Assembly: GCA_017880985.1 (NCBI GenBank) | Contig: JADGRK010000102.1 | Span: forward strand, 1 to 7,945 | DNA from: Rhodoferax sp. | GTDB lineage: Bacteria; Pseudomonadota; Gammaproteobacteria; Burkholderiales; Burkholderiaceae_C | DNA length: 7,945 nucleotides | Reading direction: 5' to 3' | In this document: positions 1 through 7,419 of the stretch, one piece after another | How positions within the stretch are numbered: position 1 is the stretch's first letter | Layout: each line of letters begins with the position of its first letter | Position numbers and translations under genes: made by a program | The notes under the pieces: model-generated | Seen by the model: only the letters and a program-made list of their open reading frames with translations | What the model was told of the DNA's origin: nothing | The model's database searches: none

Positions 1-94
1 CGTCAGGACCGGCAAGGTATCATGGCAACTCGTGCGGGTGATCATTTAGCCCGTGATTCAGTCAATTCAACCTCTCAATGAGTGACAGCGATCC

Positions 95-3000
95 GTGCGT
101 CTCAATTCGATCAAGTTATCAGGTTTCAAGTCCTTCGTCGAACCGACCAATTTCATGCTGCCGGGGCAACTGGTGGGTGTGGTGGGGCCCAATGGCTGCG
201 GCAAGTCCAATATCATGGACGCGGTGCGTTGGGTGTTGGGCGAGAGCAAGGCCTCGGAGTTGCGCGGTGAATCGATGCAGGACGTCATTTTCAATGGCAC
301 CAACACCCGCAAACCGGCCAGTCGCGCCAGTGTGGAGCTGGTGTTTGACAACGCCGATCAGCGCGCCGGTGGCCAGTGGAGCCAGTTTGGCGAGATTGCC
401 GTCAAACGGGTGCTGACGCGCGACGGCACCAGCAGTTACTACATCAACAACCAGCCGGTGCGTCGGCGCGATGTGCAGGATGTGTTTCTGGGCACCGGGC
501 TGGGGCCGCGCGCCTACGCCATCATTGGTCAAGGCACCATCAGCCGCATCATTGAGTCCCGGCCGGAAGAGCTGCGTCTGTTTCTGGAAGAGGCGGCTGG
601 TGTGTCAAAGTACAAGGAGCGCCGTCGTGAAACTGAGAATCGCTTGAGCGACACGCGCGAGAACCTGACCCGGGTTGAAGACATCCTGCGCGAGCTCAAC
701 GCCAATCTGGAAAAGCTGGAGAGCCAGGCCCAAGTGGCGCAGAAGTACCAGAAGTTGCAGGCTGACGTGACGCTCAGGCAGCACCAGCTCTGGTATCTGA
801 GGGGTGCCGAGTCCGAAGCGGATCAGGCCAAGGTGAAGGCCGACGCACAAGGCGCGGTCAATGCGCTGGAGAGCCGGGTCGCGGATTTGCGTCACATTGA
901 GACTGAGTTGGAGACCGTGCGCCAGGCCCACTACGCGGCCGGCGATCAAGTCAACCAGGCGCAGGGTCTGCTGTACGAGGCCAGTACCGAGGTCGGTCGG
1001 CTGGAAGCCGAGATCCGTTTTGTGGTGGAGGGCCGCCAGCGCGTGGAGCAGCGCCTGACAACGCTCAAGGAGCAAGCGGTGCAGTGGGCCACGCGCCAGA
1101 GTGAGGCACAGACGGAAATCGCGAATCTGATGGAATTGGCCAGCCTCGGTGAAGAAAAAACCGAGCTGCTGGCGGCCCAGGTTGAAGACCAGGCCGGGCA
1201 ATTGCCCGACCTGGAAGAGGCTTTGCGTCTGGCGCAAAAAGGTGCCAACGAGCAGCGCGCCAGTGTGGGCCAGGTGCAGCAGCAAATTCAGGTATTGGCC
1301 GCTGATCAGCGCGGCATCGAAGAGCAGTCGCGCCAACTCAGCAGTCGCCGCGAACGTTTGAGCGCCGACCACAACGCCCTGGCTGCGCCCGACGAGGCCC
1401 GCTTGCTGAACCTGCAAAGCCAGTTGGACCAGGTCCAGGAGAGCGCCAGCGTGGCAGAAGGCCGCCTGCATGAGTTGCAGGACGCCGTACCGGAACTCGA
1501 TGACAACCGGCGCCAACAGCAACAGGCCGTCAACACCGAATCGGCCCGGCAGGCGGATTTGTCGGCGCGCATGGAGGCGCTCAAGGCCCTGCAGGAAAAG
1601 GTCAAGACCGACGGCAAGCTGCAGCCCTGGCTGGCCAAACACGGGCTGGACACTTTGCAGGGTTTGTGGAACCGCATTCACATCGAGCAGGGTTGGGAAA
1701 ACGCCCTGGAAGGGGCGCTGCGCGAGCGCCTGGGTGCGCTGGAAGTGTCGCGTCTGGACCTGGTGCGCGCGTTTGGCGATGATGCGCCGCCGGCCAAGCT
1801 CGCCTTTTACAGCCCGCCGCTGGCGGCGCTGCCGTCAATGGCATCCCGGCTGCCGCGCCTGTCCGATTTGCTGCGGATCAATGATGCGGGGCAAAAGGCG
1901 GTGCTGGCGGATTGGCTGCAAGGCTGTTTCACGGCCCCCCGTTTTGAAGACGCGTTGGCCAACCGTGACAAGTTGCAACCGGGTGAGATGATTTTTGTCA
2001 AGTCCGGTCATGCCGTGGGTCGCTACAGCGTGAGTTTTTACGCGCCCGACTCGGAGCAGGCTGGCTTGCTGGCTCGTGCCCAGGAAATTGAAAATCTGGA
2101 AAAGCAACTCAAAGCGCAAGCCATGATCTGCGATGAATCCCGCTCGGCTCTGGTGCGAGCGGAGGCCGCGTATGCCGATGCGTCGCAACGCCTTGCGATC
2201 GTTCGCCGGGAAGCGGCTGAAAGCCAAAGCCGGGCCCATGAGTTGCAGGTGGAAACCTTGCGCCTGACGCAATTGGCCGAACAAGCCCGGGTCCGCAGTG
2301 AACAAATTGTCGGTGATTTGGCCGAGATTGATACCCTTTTGGGAGACTTGCAGGAGCGCCGCGTGACGGCTGAGGCTCGCTTTGAAGAGCTCGACATGCA
2401 ATTGGCCGACAGTCAGGAGCGCCATGCCCAGCTCGATGAGCGCGTGTTGGCTGCCGAGCGAAAATTGAGCGAATCAAGAGAGCAGCAGCGCAGCCTGGAG
2501 CGTCAGGCGCAAGAGGCGCAATTTGCCATGCGCAGCCTCGACGCGCGCCGCGCCGAGTTGTCACGTGCTATCGAAACTGCAGCGCAACAGGCAGATTCAG
2601 TCAGCGCTGAGGCCCTGAGAGCGCATGATGAATTGGTGCGCCTGAACGACGCAGCGGCACAAGGCGGCTTGCAGGATGCACTGGCTGTCAAGCTCGCGCG
2701 TGAGCAGACGCTGGGGGCCAAACGCAGCGAGTACGACGACCTGACCGCCAAGCTGCGCGCCAGCGACGAGCGCCGCCTGCAGCTGGAACGCGAACTCGAC
2801 CCGCTGCGCCAGCGCATCACCGAATTCCAGCTCAAGGAACAGGCGGCGCGGCTGGGCTTTGAGCAATACACCCAGTTGCTTGCGGACGCAAAAGCCGATC
2901 TGGCGGCGCTTGCCAACTCGATCATTGAAGGCAAGGTGCGGCTGCCGGGCATGCAGGCTGACATTGATCGTCTGAATCAGGATATTGCTGCCTTGGGCGC

Positions 3001-3610
3001 CGTCAATCTGGCGGCCCTCGATGAATTGACCACGGCGAGCGAGCGCAAGCAGTTTCTGGACGCCCAGTCTGCCGATCTGGTTGAAGCCATGACGACACTG
3101 GAAGATGCCATCAAAAAGATTGACGCTGAAACCCGGGAACTGCTGTCGGGCACGTTTAACACGGTCAATGAACACTTTGGCAAGATGTTCCCCGAGCTTT
3201 TTGGAGGTGGCAACGCCAGGCTGGTGATCACGGGCGAGGAAATCCTTGACTCCGGCGTGCAGGTGATTGCCCAGCCGCCTGGCAAGAAAAACCAGACCAT
3301 TCATTTGCTGTCGGGTGGTGAAAAAGCCCTGACTGCGATTGCGCTGGTGTTTGCCATTTTTCAGCTCAACCCGGCACCGTTCTGTTTGCTCGATGAAGTC
3401 GATGCGCCACTGGACGACGCCAATACCGAGCGCTACGCCAGGCTGGTGTCGAGCATGAGCCGTGAGACCCAGTTCCTGTTCATCAGCCATAACAAGATCG
3501 CCATGGAAATGGCCGAACAACTGATTGGCGTGACGATGCAGGAGCAGGGCGTATCGCGCATTGTGGCGGTCGATATGGAGGCCGCCATGTCAATGGCCGA
3601 GGCGGTTTGA
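95..3610 (+). CDS. smc: Chromosome segregation protein SMC
   Basis: SMC is the ATPase core of the bacterial condensin that compacts and separates sister chromosomes; its usual partners ScpA and ScpB are not in this window. The 1171-residue product has full family length and architecture. The N-terminal ATPase half carries Walker A GPNGCGKS (31-38), arginine finger R57 and Q-loop Q146. Long, Glu/Gln/Arg/Ala-rich coiled-coil arms span about 165-505 and 660-1010, around a hinge at about 505-660. The C-terminal half carries signature LSGGEK (1072-1077), Walker B CLLDEVD (1097-1103, catalytic E1101) and the switch histidine H1132. The start is GTG at 95: it gives the expected MRLNSIKLSGFKSF opening, and a stop in the same frame at 83-85 leaves no other start. 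No clear Shine-Dalgarno sequence is visible. It is the first gene of the smc-zipA-ligA-def series. Confidence 0.97.
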   Translation: MRLNSIKLSGFKSFVEPTNFMLPGQLVGVVGPNGCGKSNIMDAVRWVLGESKASELRGESMQDVIFNGTNTRKPASRASVELVFDNADQRAGGQWSQFGEIAVKRVLTRDGTSSYYINNQPVRRRDVQDVFLGTGLGPRAYAIIGQGTISRIIESRPEELRLFLEEAAGVSKYKERRRETENRLSDTRENLTRVEDILRELNANLEKLESQAQVAQKYQKLQADVTLRQHQLWYLRGAESEADQAKVKADAQGAVNALESRVADLRHIETELETVRQAHYAAGDQVNQAQGLLYEASTEVGRLEAEIRFVVEGRQRVEQRLTTLKEQAVQWATRQSEAQTEIANLMELASLGEEKTELLAAQVEDQAGQLPDLEEALRLAQKGANEQRASVGQVQQQIQVLAADQRGIEEQSRQLSSRRERLSADHNALAAPDEARLLNLQSQLDQVQESASVAEGRLHELQDAVPELDDNRRQQQQAVNTESARQADLSARMEALKALQEKVKTDGKLQPWLAKHGLDTLQGLWNRIHIEQGWENALEGALRERLGALEVSRLDLVRAFGDDAPPAKLAFYSPPLAALPSMASRLPRLSDLLRINDAGQKAVLADWLQGCFTAPRFEDALANRDKLQPGEMIFVKSGHAVGRYSVSFYAPDSEQAGLLARAQEIENLEKQLKAQAMICDESRSALVRAEAAYADASQRLAIVRREAAESQSRAHELQVETLRLTQLAEQARVRSEQIVGDLAEIDTLLGDLQERRVTAEARFEELDMQLADSQERHAQLDERVLAAERKLSESREQQRSLERQAQEAQFAMRSLDARRAELSRAIETAAQQADSVSAEALRAHDELVRLNDAAAQGGLQDALAVKLAREQTLGAKRSEYDDLTAKLRASDERRLQLERELDPLRQRITEFQLKEQAARLGFEQYTQLLADAKADLAALANSIIEGKVRLPGMQADIDRLNQDIAALGAVNLAALDELTTASERKQFLDAQSADLVEAMTTLEDAIKKIDAETRELLSGTFNTVNEHFGKMFPELFGGGNARLVITGEEILDSGVQVIAQPPGKKNQTIHLLSGGEKALTAIALVFAIFQLNPAPFCLLDEVDAPLDDANTERYARLVSSMSRETQFLFISHNKIAMEMAEQLIGVTMQEQGVSRIVAVDMEAAMSMAEAV

Positions 3611-3615
3611 TCAGC

Positions 3616-4638
3616 ATGAGTCATCTACAGATTGGATTGGCGATTGGCGGTGCGCTGGTCCTGGTGGCGATGGCCCTACAGGCGATCTGGATCTATCGCA
3701 GGAACCAGCCGCGGCAAGCGATTGGTGTCAATGCGGGCGCCGCGTCTGACACCGAGCCGCAGCTTGATGTGGCAGCCTTTGATGCTGCCAATTTTCCGGC
3801 CCCGATGCCGGAAAAACGTCCGGCCATGGATGCCCTGATTGATGTCATCGCGCCGATTGCGCTGGAGGCGCCGGTGTCGGGTGATGCCGCGCTGGCGGCT
3901 TTGCCTGGTACGCGGCGAGCTGGCAGCAAACCGTATGCCATTGAAGGCTTCAATGAGGCCAGCCAACGCTGGCAAGTGCCGCTGGCGGGCCAGCGTTACG
4001 TCACATTTCAAGCCGGCGTGCAATTGGCCAACCGCTCCGGCGCGCTCAACGAAATCGAGTACTCCGAATTTGTGATGAAGACCCAGGCGTTCTGCGATGC
4101 GATCAATGGCACGCCTGATTTTCCAGAGATGCTTGAGGAGGTAGCGCGCGCCCGCGAGCTTGATCAGTTTGCCAGCGAGCACGACGCCCAACTCGGCTTT
4201 GTGCTGCGCGCCCGCAGCGCTGCCTGGAGCCCGGGCTATGTGCAGCAAAGCGCTGCGCGCCTGGGCTTTGTGGCGGGCGCTATTCCTGGGCGCATGGTGC
4301 TGCCGGCCAGCGTGGCCGGCATGCCACCGATACTGGGTCTGAGTTTCGACGCGCAAGCCGCGTTGGCCGACGACCCTTCGCAGTCGGCCATTCATGAGCT
4401 GGCGATCAGTCTGGACGTGGCCCAGGTGGATCGCAGCGAGCATGCCTTTGTGCGCCTGCGCGAGTCGGCACTGGCGCTGGCTGGGAGCATGGACGGCGTG
4501 GTGAGCGACGACAATGGTTTGGCCCTGACGCCGCAGGCCATGGATCTGATTGGTGCGGAACTGGAGCATTTGTACGACACCCTTGATCAGCGTGATCTCT
4601 CGGCTGGCTCGCCGCTGGCACGGCGCCTGTTTTCCTGA
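3616..4638 (+). CDS. zipA: ZipA-like FtsZ-binding cell division protein
   Basis: ZipA tethers FtsZ to the inner membrane and helps stabilise the Z ring. The 340-residue product shows the ZipA layout. A short N-terminus leads into one hydrophobic segment at about 5-27, followed by basic YRRNQPR, which fits N-out/C-in anchoring. A linker with Pro, Ala and acidic residues runs to about 105. A C-terminal domain (about 106-340) ends in a GVVSDDN...LTPQAMD segment (294-310) that matches the last part of the E. coli ZipA domain (VVLDDQ...MTPQ). Identity to E. coli elsewhere looks low, so the call rests on layout, this segment and gene position between smc and ligA. ATG at 3616 is chosen, 5 bases after the smc stop; an in-frame TTG at 3607 overlapping that stop would add three residues. 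The nearest purine stretch, GAGG at 3599-3602, is rather far upstream, so coupling to smc translation is plausible. Confidence 0.85.
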   Translation: MSHLQIGLAIGGALVLVAMALQAIWIYRRNQPRQAIGVNAGAASDTEPQLDVAAFDAANFPAPMPEKRPAMDALIDVIAPIALEAPVSGDAALAALPGTRRAGSKPYAIEGFNEASQRWQVPLAGQRYVTFQAGVQLANRSGALNEIEYSEFVMKTQAFCDAINGTPDFPEMLEEVARARELDQFASEHDAQLGFVLRARSAAWSPGYVQQSAARLGFVAGAIPGRMVLPASVAGMPPILGLSFDAQAALADDPSQSAIHELAISLDVAQVDRSEHAFVRLRESALALAGSMDGVVSDDNGLALTPQAMDLIGAELEHLYDTLDQRDLSAGSPLARRLFS

Positions 4639-4654
4639 CTTTTTCGCTTGCCCC

Positions 4655-6736
4655 ATGGTCAAAGAAGATTTGTTTGCCGCCCGCGCTGAGTTGCCAGACC
4701 TTGCGCATGTTGAGCAACTCAGGCGTTTGTTGCATGAGCACGCGCATCGCTATTACGTGCTGGATGAGCCGAGTATTCCGGATGCGGAGTACGACCGATT
4801 ATTTCAGGAGTTGCAGGCGATCGAATTGCAGCATCCCGAACTGCTGACGCCGGACTCCCCGACGCAACGGGTCGGCGGCAAGGTGCTGGATCAGTTTGCT
4901 TCTGTGCGCCATGCGGTACCGATGCTGAGCATTCGGACCGAGACTGATACTCAGGCCAGCGGTGCCCGCAATTTTGACGCTCGCGTGCGACGTGAATTGG
5001 GGCTGGATGAGTCAGCGCCGGTGCTGGAGTATGTGGCCGAGCCCAAGTTTGACGGCCTCGCCATCAACCTGCGTTACCGGCGCGGTGTGCTGGTGCAGGC
5101 CGCCACCCGTGGCGACGGCGAGGTAGGAGAAGATGTCACACAAAATATTCGCACCATTGGCCAGATTCCACTGAGGCTGCCAGCGGCCGCACCGGCGGTG
5201 CTGGAAGTGAGGGGCGAGGTCTATATGCGTCGCGACGACTTTGAAACCCTGAATCAAAAGCAGCGCGAGCGAGATCAAAAAACCTTTGTCAATCCACGCA
5301 ACGCCGCTGCCGGTGCGGTGCGCCAGCTCGATCCGGCGATTGCGGCCCAGCGCCCCTTGAGCTTCTTTGCCTACGGTTTGGGCGAGGTCACGCCGGCCGA
5401 CGCCGGCGGACCTGAATTTGACACCCATTGGGACCTGCTGCAGACCCTGAAGTCGTGGGGTTTTCCGGTCTCATCGCTCGTCACTAAAGCGCAAGGCGCT
5501 ACTGAATTAATAGCATATCACGAGTCGATTGCGCGCCTGCGCGACGGACTGGGCTTTGATATTGACGGGGTTGTCTATAAGGTCAACAGTCTGGCGCTAC
5601 AGCGCCGCCTTGGTTTTGTCACGCGCGAGCCGCGCTGGGCGGTGGCGCACAAGTTTCCGGCGCAGGAGCAGCTCACCACCGTCCTTGCCATCGATGTGCA
5701 GGTCGGTCGCACCGGCAAGCTCACGCCGGTGGCCAAGCTGGCGCCGGTGTTTGTCGGTGGCGTGACCGTGACCAACGCCACACTGCACAATGAAGACGAA
5801 GCGCGCCGCAAGGACGTTCGCGTGGGCGACACGGTGATCGTGCGCCGCGCCGGTGATGTGATTCCGGAGGTGGTGAGTGTGGTGCTGCCTGCTCCTTCCG
5901 AACCGTCCCGGCGGGGTCCCATTTTCACCATGCCGCGTCAGTGCCCCGTGTGTGGCAGCACAGCGGTGCGGGAAGAGGGTGAGGTGGATTACCGCTGCAG
6001 CGGCGGCCTGTTCTGCAGTGCCCAGCGCAAGCAGGCGATCCTGCACTTTGCCCAGCGCCGGGCGGTCGAAGTTGAAGGACTGGGCGAGAAGCTGGTCGAT
6101 CAACTGGTCGATGGCGACGTGATCCGGGTCCTGCCAGACCTCTATCGACTGGGCATCACGTCGCTTGCCAGCCTCGACCGAATGGCCGACAAGTCGGCAC
6201 AAAACCTGGTTGATGCGCTTCAGAAATCGAAGCAGACCACGCTGCCGCGCTTTCTGTTCGGGCTCGGCATCCGGCATGTGGGCGAAGCGACGGCCAAGGA
6301 GTTGGCGCGCCACTTTGGCCGCCTGGATGCCATCATGGACGCCAGCGTTGAACAACTGCTCCAGGTCGCCGACATTGGCCCGATCGTGGCGCAGAGTGTG
6401 CGCACCTTTTTTGACCAGACGCACAACCGCGAGGTGGTTGAGCAACTGCGCGCCTGCGGCGTCAGCTGGCCCGAGGGTGCCGCTGCACCGGTCACGCCCA
6501 AGCCGTTGAGCGGAAAGACCTTCGTCATCACCGGAACCCTGCCCACGATGAGCCGTGATGAGGCCAAAGACCTGATCGAGGCGGCTGGCGGCAAAGTGGC
6601 AGGCTCGGTCAGCAAGAAAACCACGTTTGTAGTGGCTGGCTCTGAGGCCGGCAGCAAGCTCGACAAGGCCAGGGAGCTAGGCGTTGCCGTGCTGGATGAA
6701 GCCGGTTTGAAGGAGTTGCTCAATGGCGGTTCGTGA
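4655..6736 (+). CDS. ligA: NAD-dependent DNA ligase LigA
   Basis: LigA seals nicks in replication and repair using NAD+, forming a ligase-AMP intermediate and releasing NMN. All family domains are present in the 693-residue product. The NMN-binding Ia segment is at about 25-65 (YYVLDEP...PDAEYD, D43, Y46, D47). The adenylation domain has catalytic lysine K131 in KFDG and motif FDIDGVVYK (301-309). An OB fold spans about 340-420. The zinc finger uses C430, C433, C448 and C454. Helix-hairpin-helix repeats cover about 465-590, and a BRCT domain about 617-692. ATG at 4655 is chosen because it gives normal length. The frame is open upstream to 4550, but that extension would lie inside zipA and does not resemble LigA. 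There is no evident Shine-Dalgarno sequence in the 16-base gap after zipA, so reinitiation is likely. A hairpin-like AT-rich motif lies in the adenylation domain at 5486-5514. Confidence 0.98.
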   Translation: MVKEDLFAARAELPDLAHVEQLRRLLHEHAHRYYVLDEPSIPDAEYDRLFQELQAIELQHPELLTPDSPTQRVGGKVLDQFASVRHAVPMLSIRTETDTQASGARNFDARVRRELGLDESAPVLEYVAEPKFDGLAINLRYRRGVLVQAATRGDGEVGEDVTQNIRTIGQIPLRLPAAAPAVLEVRGEVYMRRDDFETLNQKQRERDQKTFVNPRNAAAGAVRQLDPAIAAQRPLSFFAYGLGEVTPADAGGPEFDTHWDLLQTLKSWGFPVSSLVTKAQGATELIAYHESIARLRDGLGFDIDGVVYKVNSLALQRRLGFVTREPRWAVAHKFPAQEQLTTVLAIDVQVGRTGKLTPVAKLAPVFVGGVTVTNATLHNEDEARRKDVRVGDTVIVRRAGDVIPEVVSVVLPAPSEPSRRGPIFTMPRQCPVCGSTAVREEGEVDYRCSGGLFCSAQRKQAILHFAQRRAVEVEGLGEKLVDQLVDGDVIRVLPDLYRLGITSLASLDRMADKSAQNLVDALQKSKQTTLPRFLFGLGIRHVGEATAKELARHFGRLDAIMDASVEQLLQVADIGPIVAQSVRTFFDQTHNREVVEQLRACGVSWPEGAAAPVTPKPLSGKTFVITGTLPTMSRDEAKDLIEAAGGKVAGSVSKKTTFVVAGSEAGSKLDKARELGVAVLDEAGLKELLNGGS
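5486..5514 (+). repeat. Hairpin-like AT-rich motif inside ligA, resembling a dispersed Comamonadaceae repeat
   Basis: This stretch reads as two adjacent inverted repeats. The first is a perfect 5-base stem with a 3-base loop, AGCGC-AAG-GCGCT, at 5488-5500. The second is a 17-base imperfect palindrome at 5498-5514 that begins GCTA and ends TAGC around GAATTAA. The AT-rich half stands out from the surrounding GC-rich coding sequence and uses codons (GAA TTA ATA GCA TAT) that are uncommon in the gene. From memory, motifs of the form GCTA(N)AATTNATAGC next to a GCGC hairpin are scattered in Comamonadaceae genomes. Here it is read in frame as KAQGATELIAYH (residues 278-289). The segment has the same length as in E. 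coli LigA, so this is not a simple insertion. It could be coincidence. Confidence 0.4.
6710..6715 (+). promoter_or_regulatory. Shine-Dalgarno sequence of def
   Basis: AAGGAG lies 7 bases upstream of the def ATG at 6723 and inside the 3' end of ligA. It is the clearest ribosome binding site in the window and fixes the def start. Because both the site and the start codon are within ligA, def translation is probably coupled to ligA translation. Confidence 0.8.
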
Positions 6737-7283
6737 CATTCTCAAAATGGGCGATCCGCGCCTGTTGCGCATGGCACAGCCGGTGACGCAATTCGATTCG
6801 GATGCATTGCATCTGCTGGTCACTGATCTGCTCGATACCATGCGCTCGGCTGATGGTGCCGGGCTGGCAGCACCGCAGATTGGCGTCGATCTTCAGCTGG
6901 TGATTTTTGGCAGCAATGAGCGCAATCCACGTTACCCGGACGCGCCGCCAGCACCAAAAAAGGTGCTGATCAACCCCGTGATCACGCCCTTGCGTGAATC
7001 AGAAGAAGACCCGACGCTGCTTGAAGTTGAAGACTGGGAAGGTTGCCTGTCGCTGCCGGGTCTGCGCGGCATGGTGCCGCGTTTTTCGCGCATTCGCTAC
7101 ACCGGCTTTGATCAGTATGGCGACCCGATCGAGCGCACGGTGGAAGGCTTTCACGCGCGGGTGGTGCAGCATGAATGCGACCATTTGATCGGCAGGCTCT
7201 ACCCGATGCGCGTGCGCGACTTCAGCAAGTTTGGCTTTACCGACGTGCTGTTTCCAAATATCGCCGCCATAGAAGACGATTGA
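6723..7283 (+). CDS. def: Peptide deformylase
   Basis: Peptide deformylase removes the formyl group from the N-terminal methionine of new proteins as they leave the ribosome, using a bound metal ion (usually Fe2+). The 186-residue product has all three family motifs in order: GAGLAAPQIG (45-54), EGCLSLP (106-112, metal ligand C108) and QHECDHL (149-155, metal ligands H150 and H154, catalytic E151). Compared with E. coli Def it has a longer Pro-rich insert after the first motif (about 64-80) and a different C-terminus (RDFSKFGFTDVLFPN, about 165-179). Both recall the PDF1A-like subgroup known from mitochondria and plastids. The ATG at 6723 overlaps the last 14 bases of ligA and has a good Shine-Dalgarno sequence. 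No fmt gene follows, although def and fmt are neighbours in many bacteria, so a second def copy elsewhere is possible. Confidence 0.97.
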   Translation: MAVRDILKMGDPRLLRMAQPVTQFDSDALHLLVTDLLDTMRSADGAGLAAPQIGVDLQLVIFGSNERNPRYPDAPPAPKKVLINPVITPLRESEEDPTLLEVEDWEGCLSLPGLRGMVPRFSRIRYTGFDQYGDPIERTVEGFHARVVQHECDHLIGRLYPMRVRDFSKFGFTDVLFPNIAAIEDD

Positions 7284-7419
7284 CGCTATTTTGAACCCGC
7301 GTCTGATTGCCGTATAGGCGACGCCAGGCGGGCGGCGTGGTTCGCGTTCTCCGGCCCACGTTCGCGGCCATCGGGCTGGGGTCTGGCTTGGAAGTTTTGC
7401 AGGGCCGACTGGCTAGCCA

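Noticed and set aside
18..23. TATCAT as a -10 box for the smc promoter
   Set aside because: The matching -35 would lie off the left edge, so a single hexamer is too little to support a promoter.
78..416. ATG at 78 opening a 112-residue frame that overlaps smc
   Set aside because: It runs out of frame through the Walker A region of smc, and its product is low-complexity Arg/Ser/Pro with no known domain.
605..1681. Long open frame of 358 residues on the minus strand inside smc
   Set aside because: It is antisense to an unambiguous SMC coiled coil. Its Leu/Gln/Arg-rich content is what reverse reading of Glu/Gln/Ala-rich heptads at high GC produces, and I recognise no domain.
2597..3520. Open frame of 307 residues on the minus strand inside smc
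   Set aside because: It lies opposite the conserved SMC C-terminal ATPase half and shows no recognisable motif; it is a coding shadow.
4550..4654. 35-residue N-terminal extension of LigA
   Set aside because: The frame is open, but it overlaps the end of zipA and does not resemble LigA. ATG at 4655 gives the normal ligase start.
3676..4662. Open frame of 328 residues on the minus strand covering zipA
   Set aside because: The His/Arg/Gln-rich composition and lack of any family motif mark it as antisense to the zipA-like gene.
7321..7338. ACGCC/GGCGT hairpin as a terminator after def
   Set aside because: The stem is only 5 bases with an 8-base loop, and no T-run follows on either strand.
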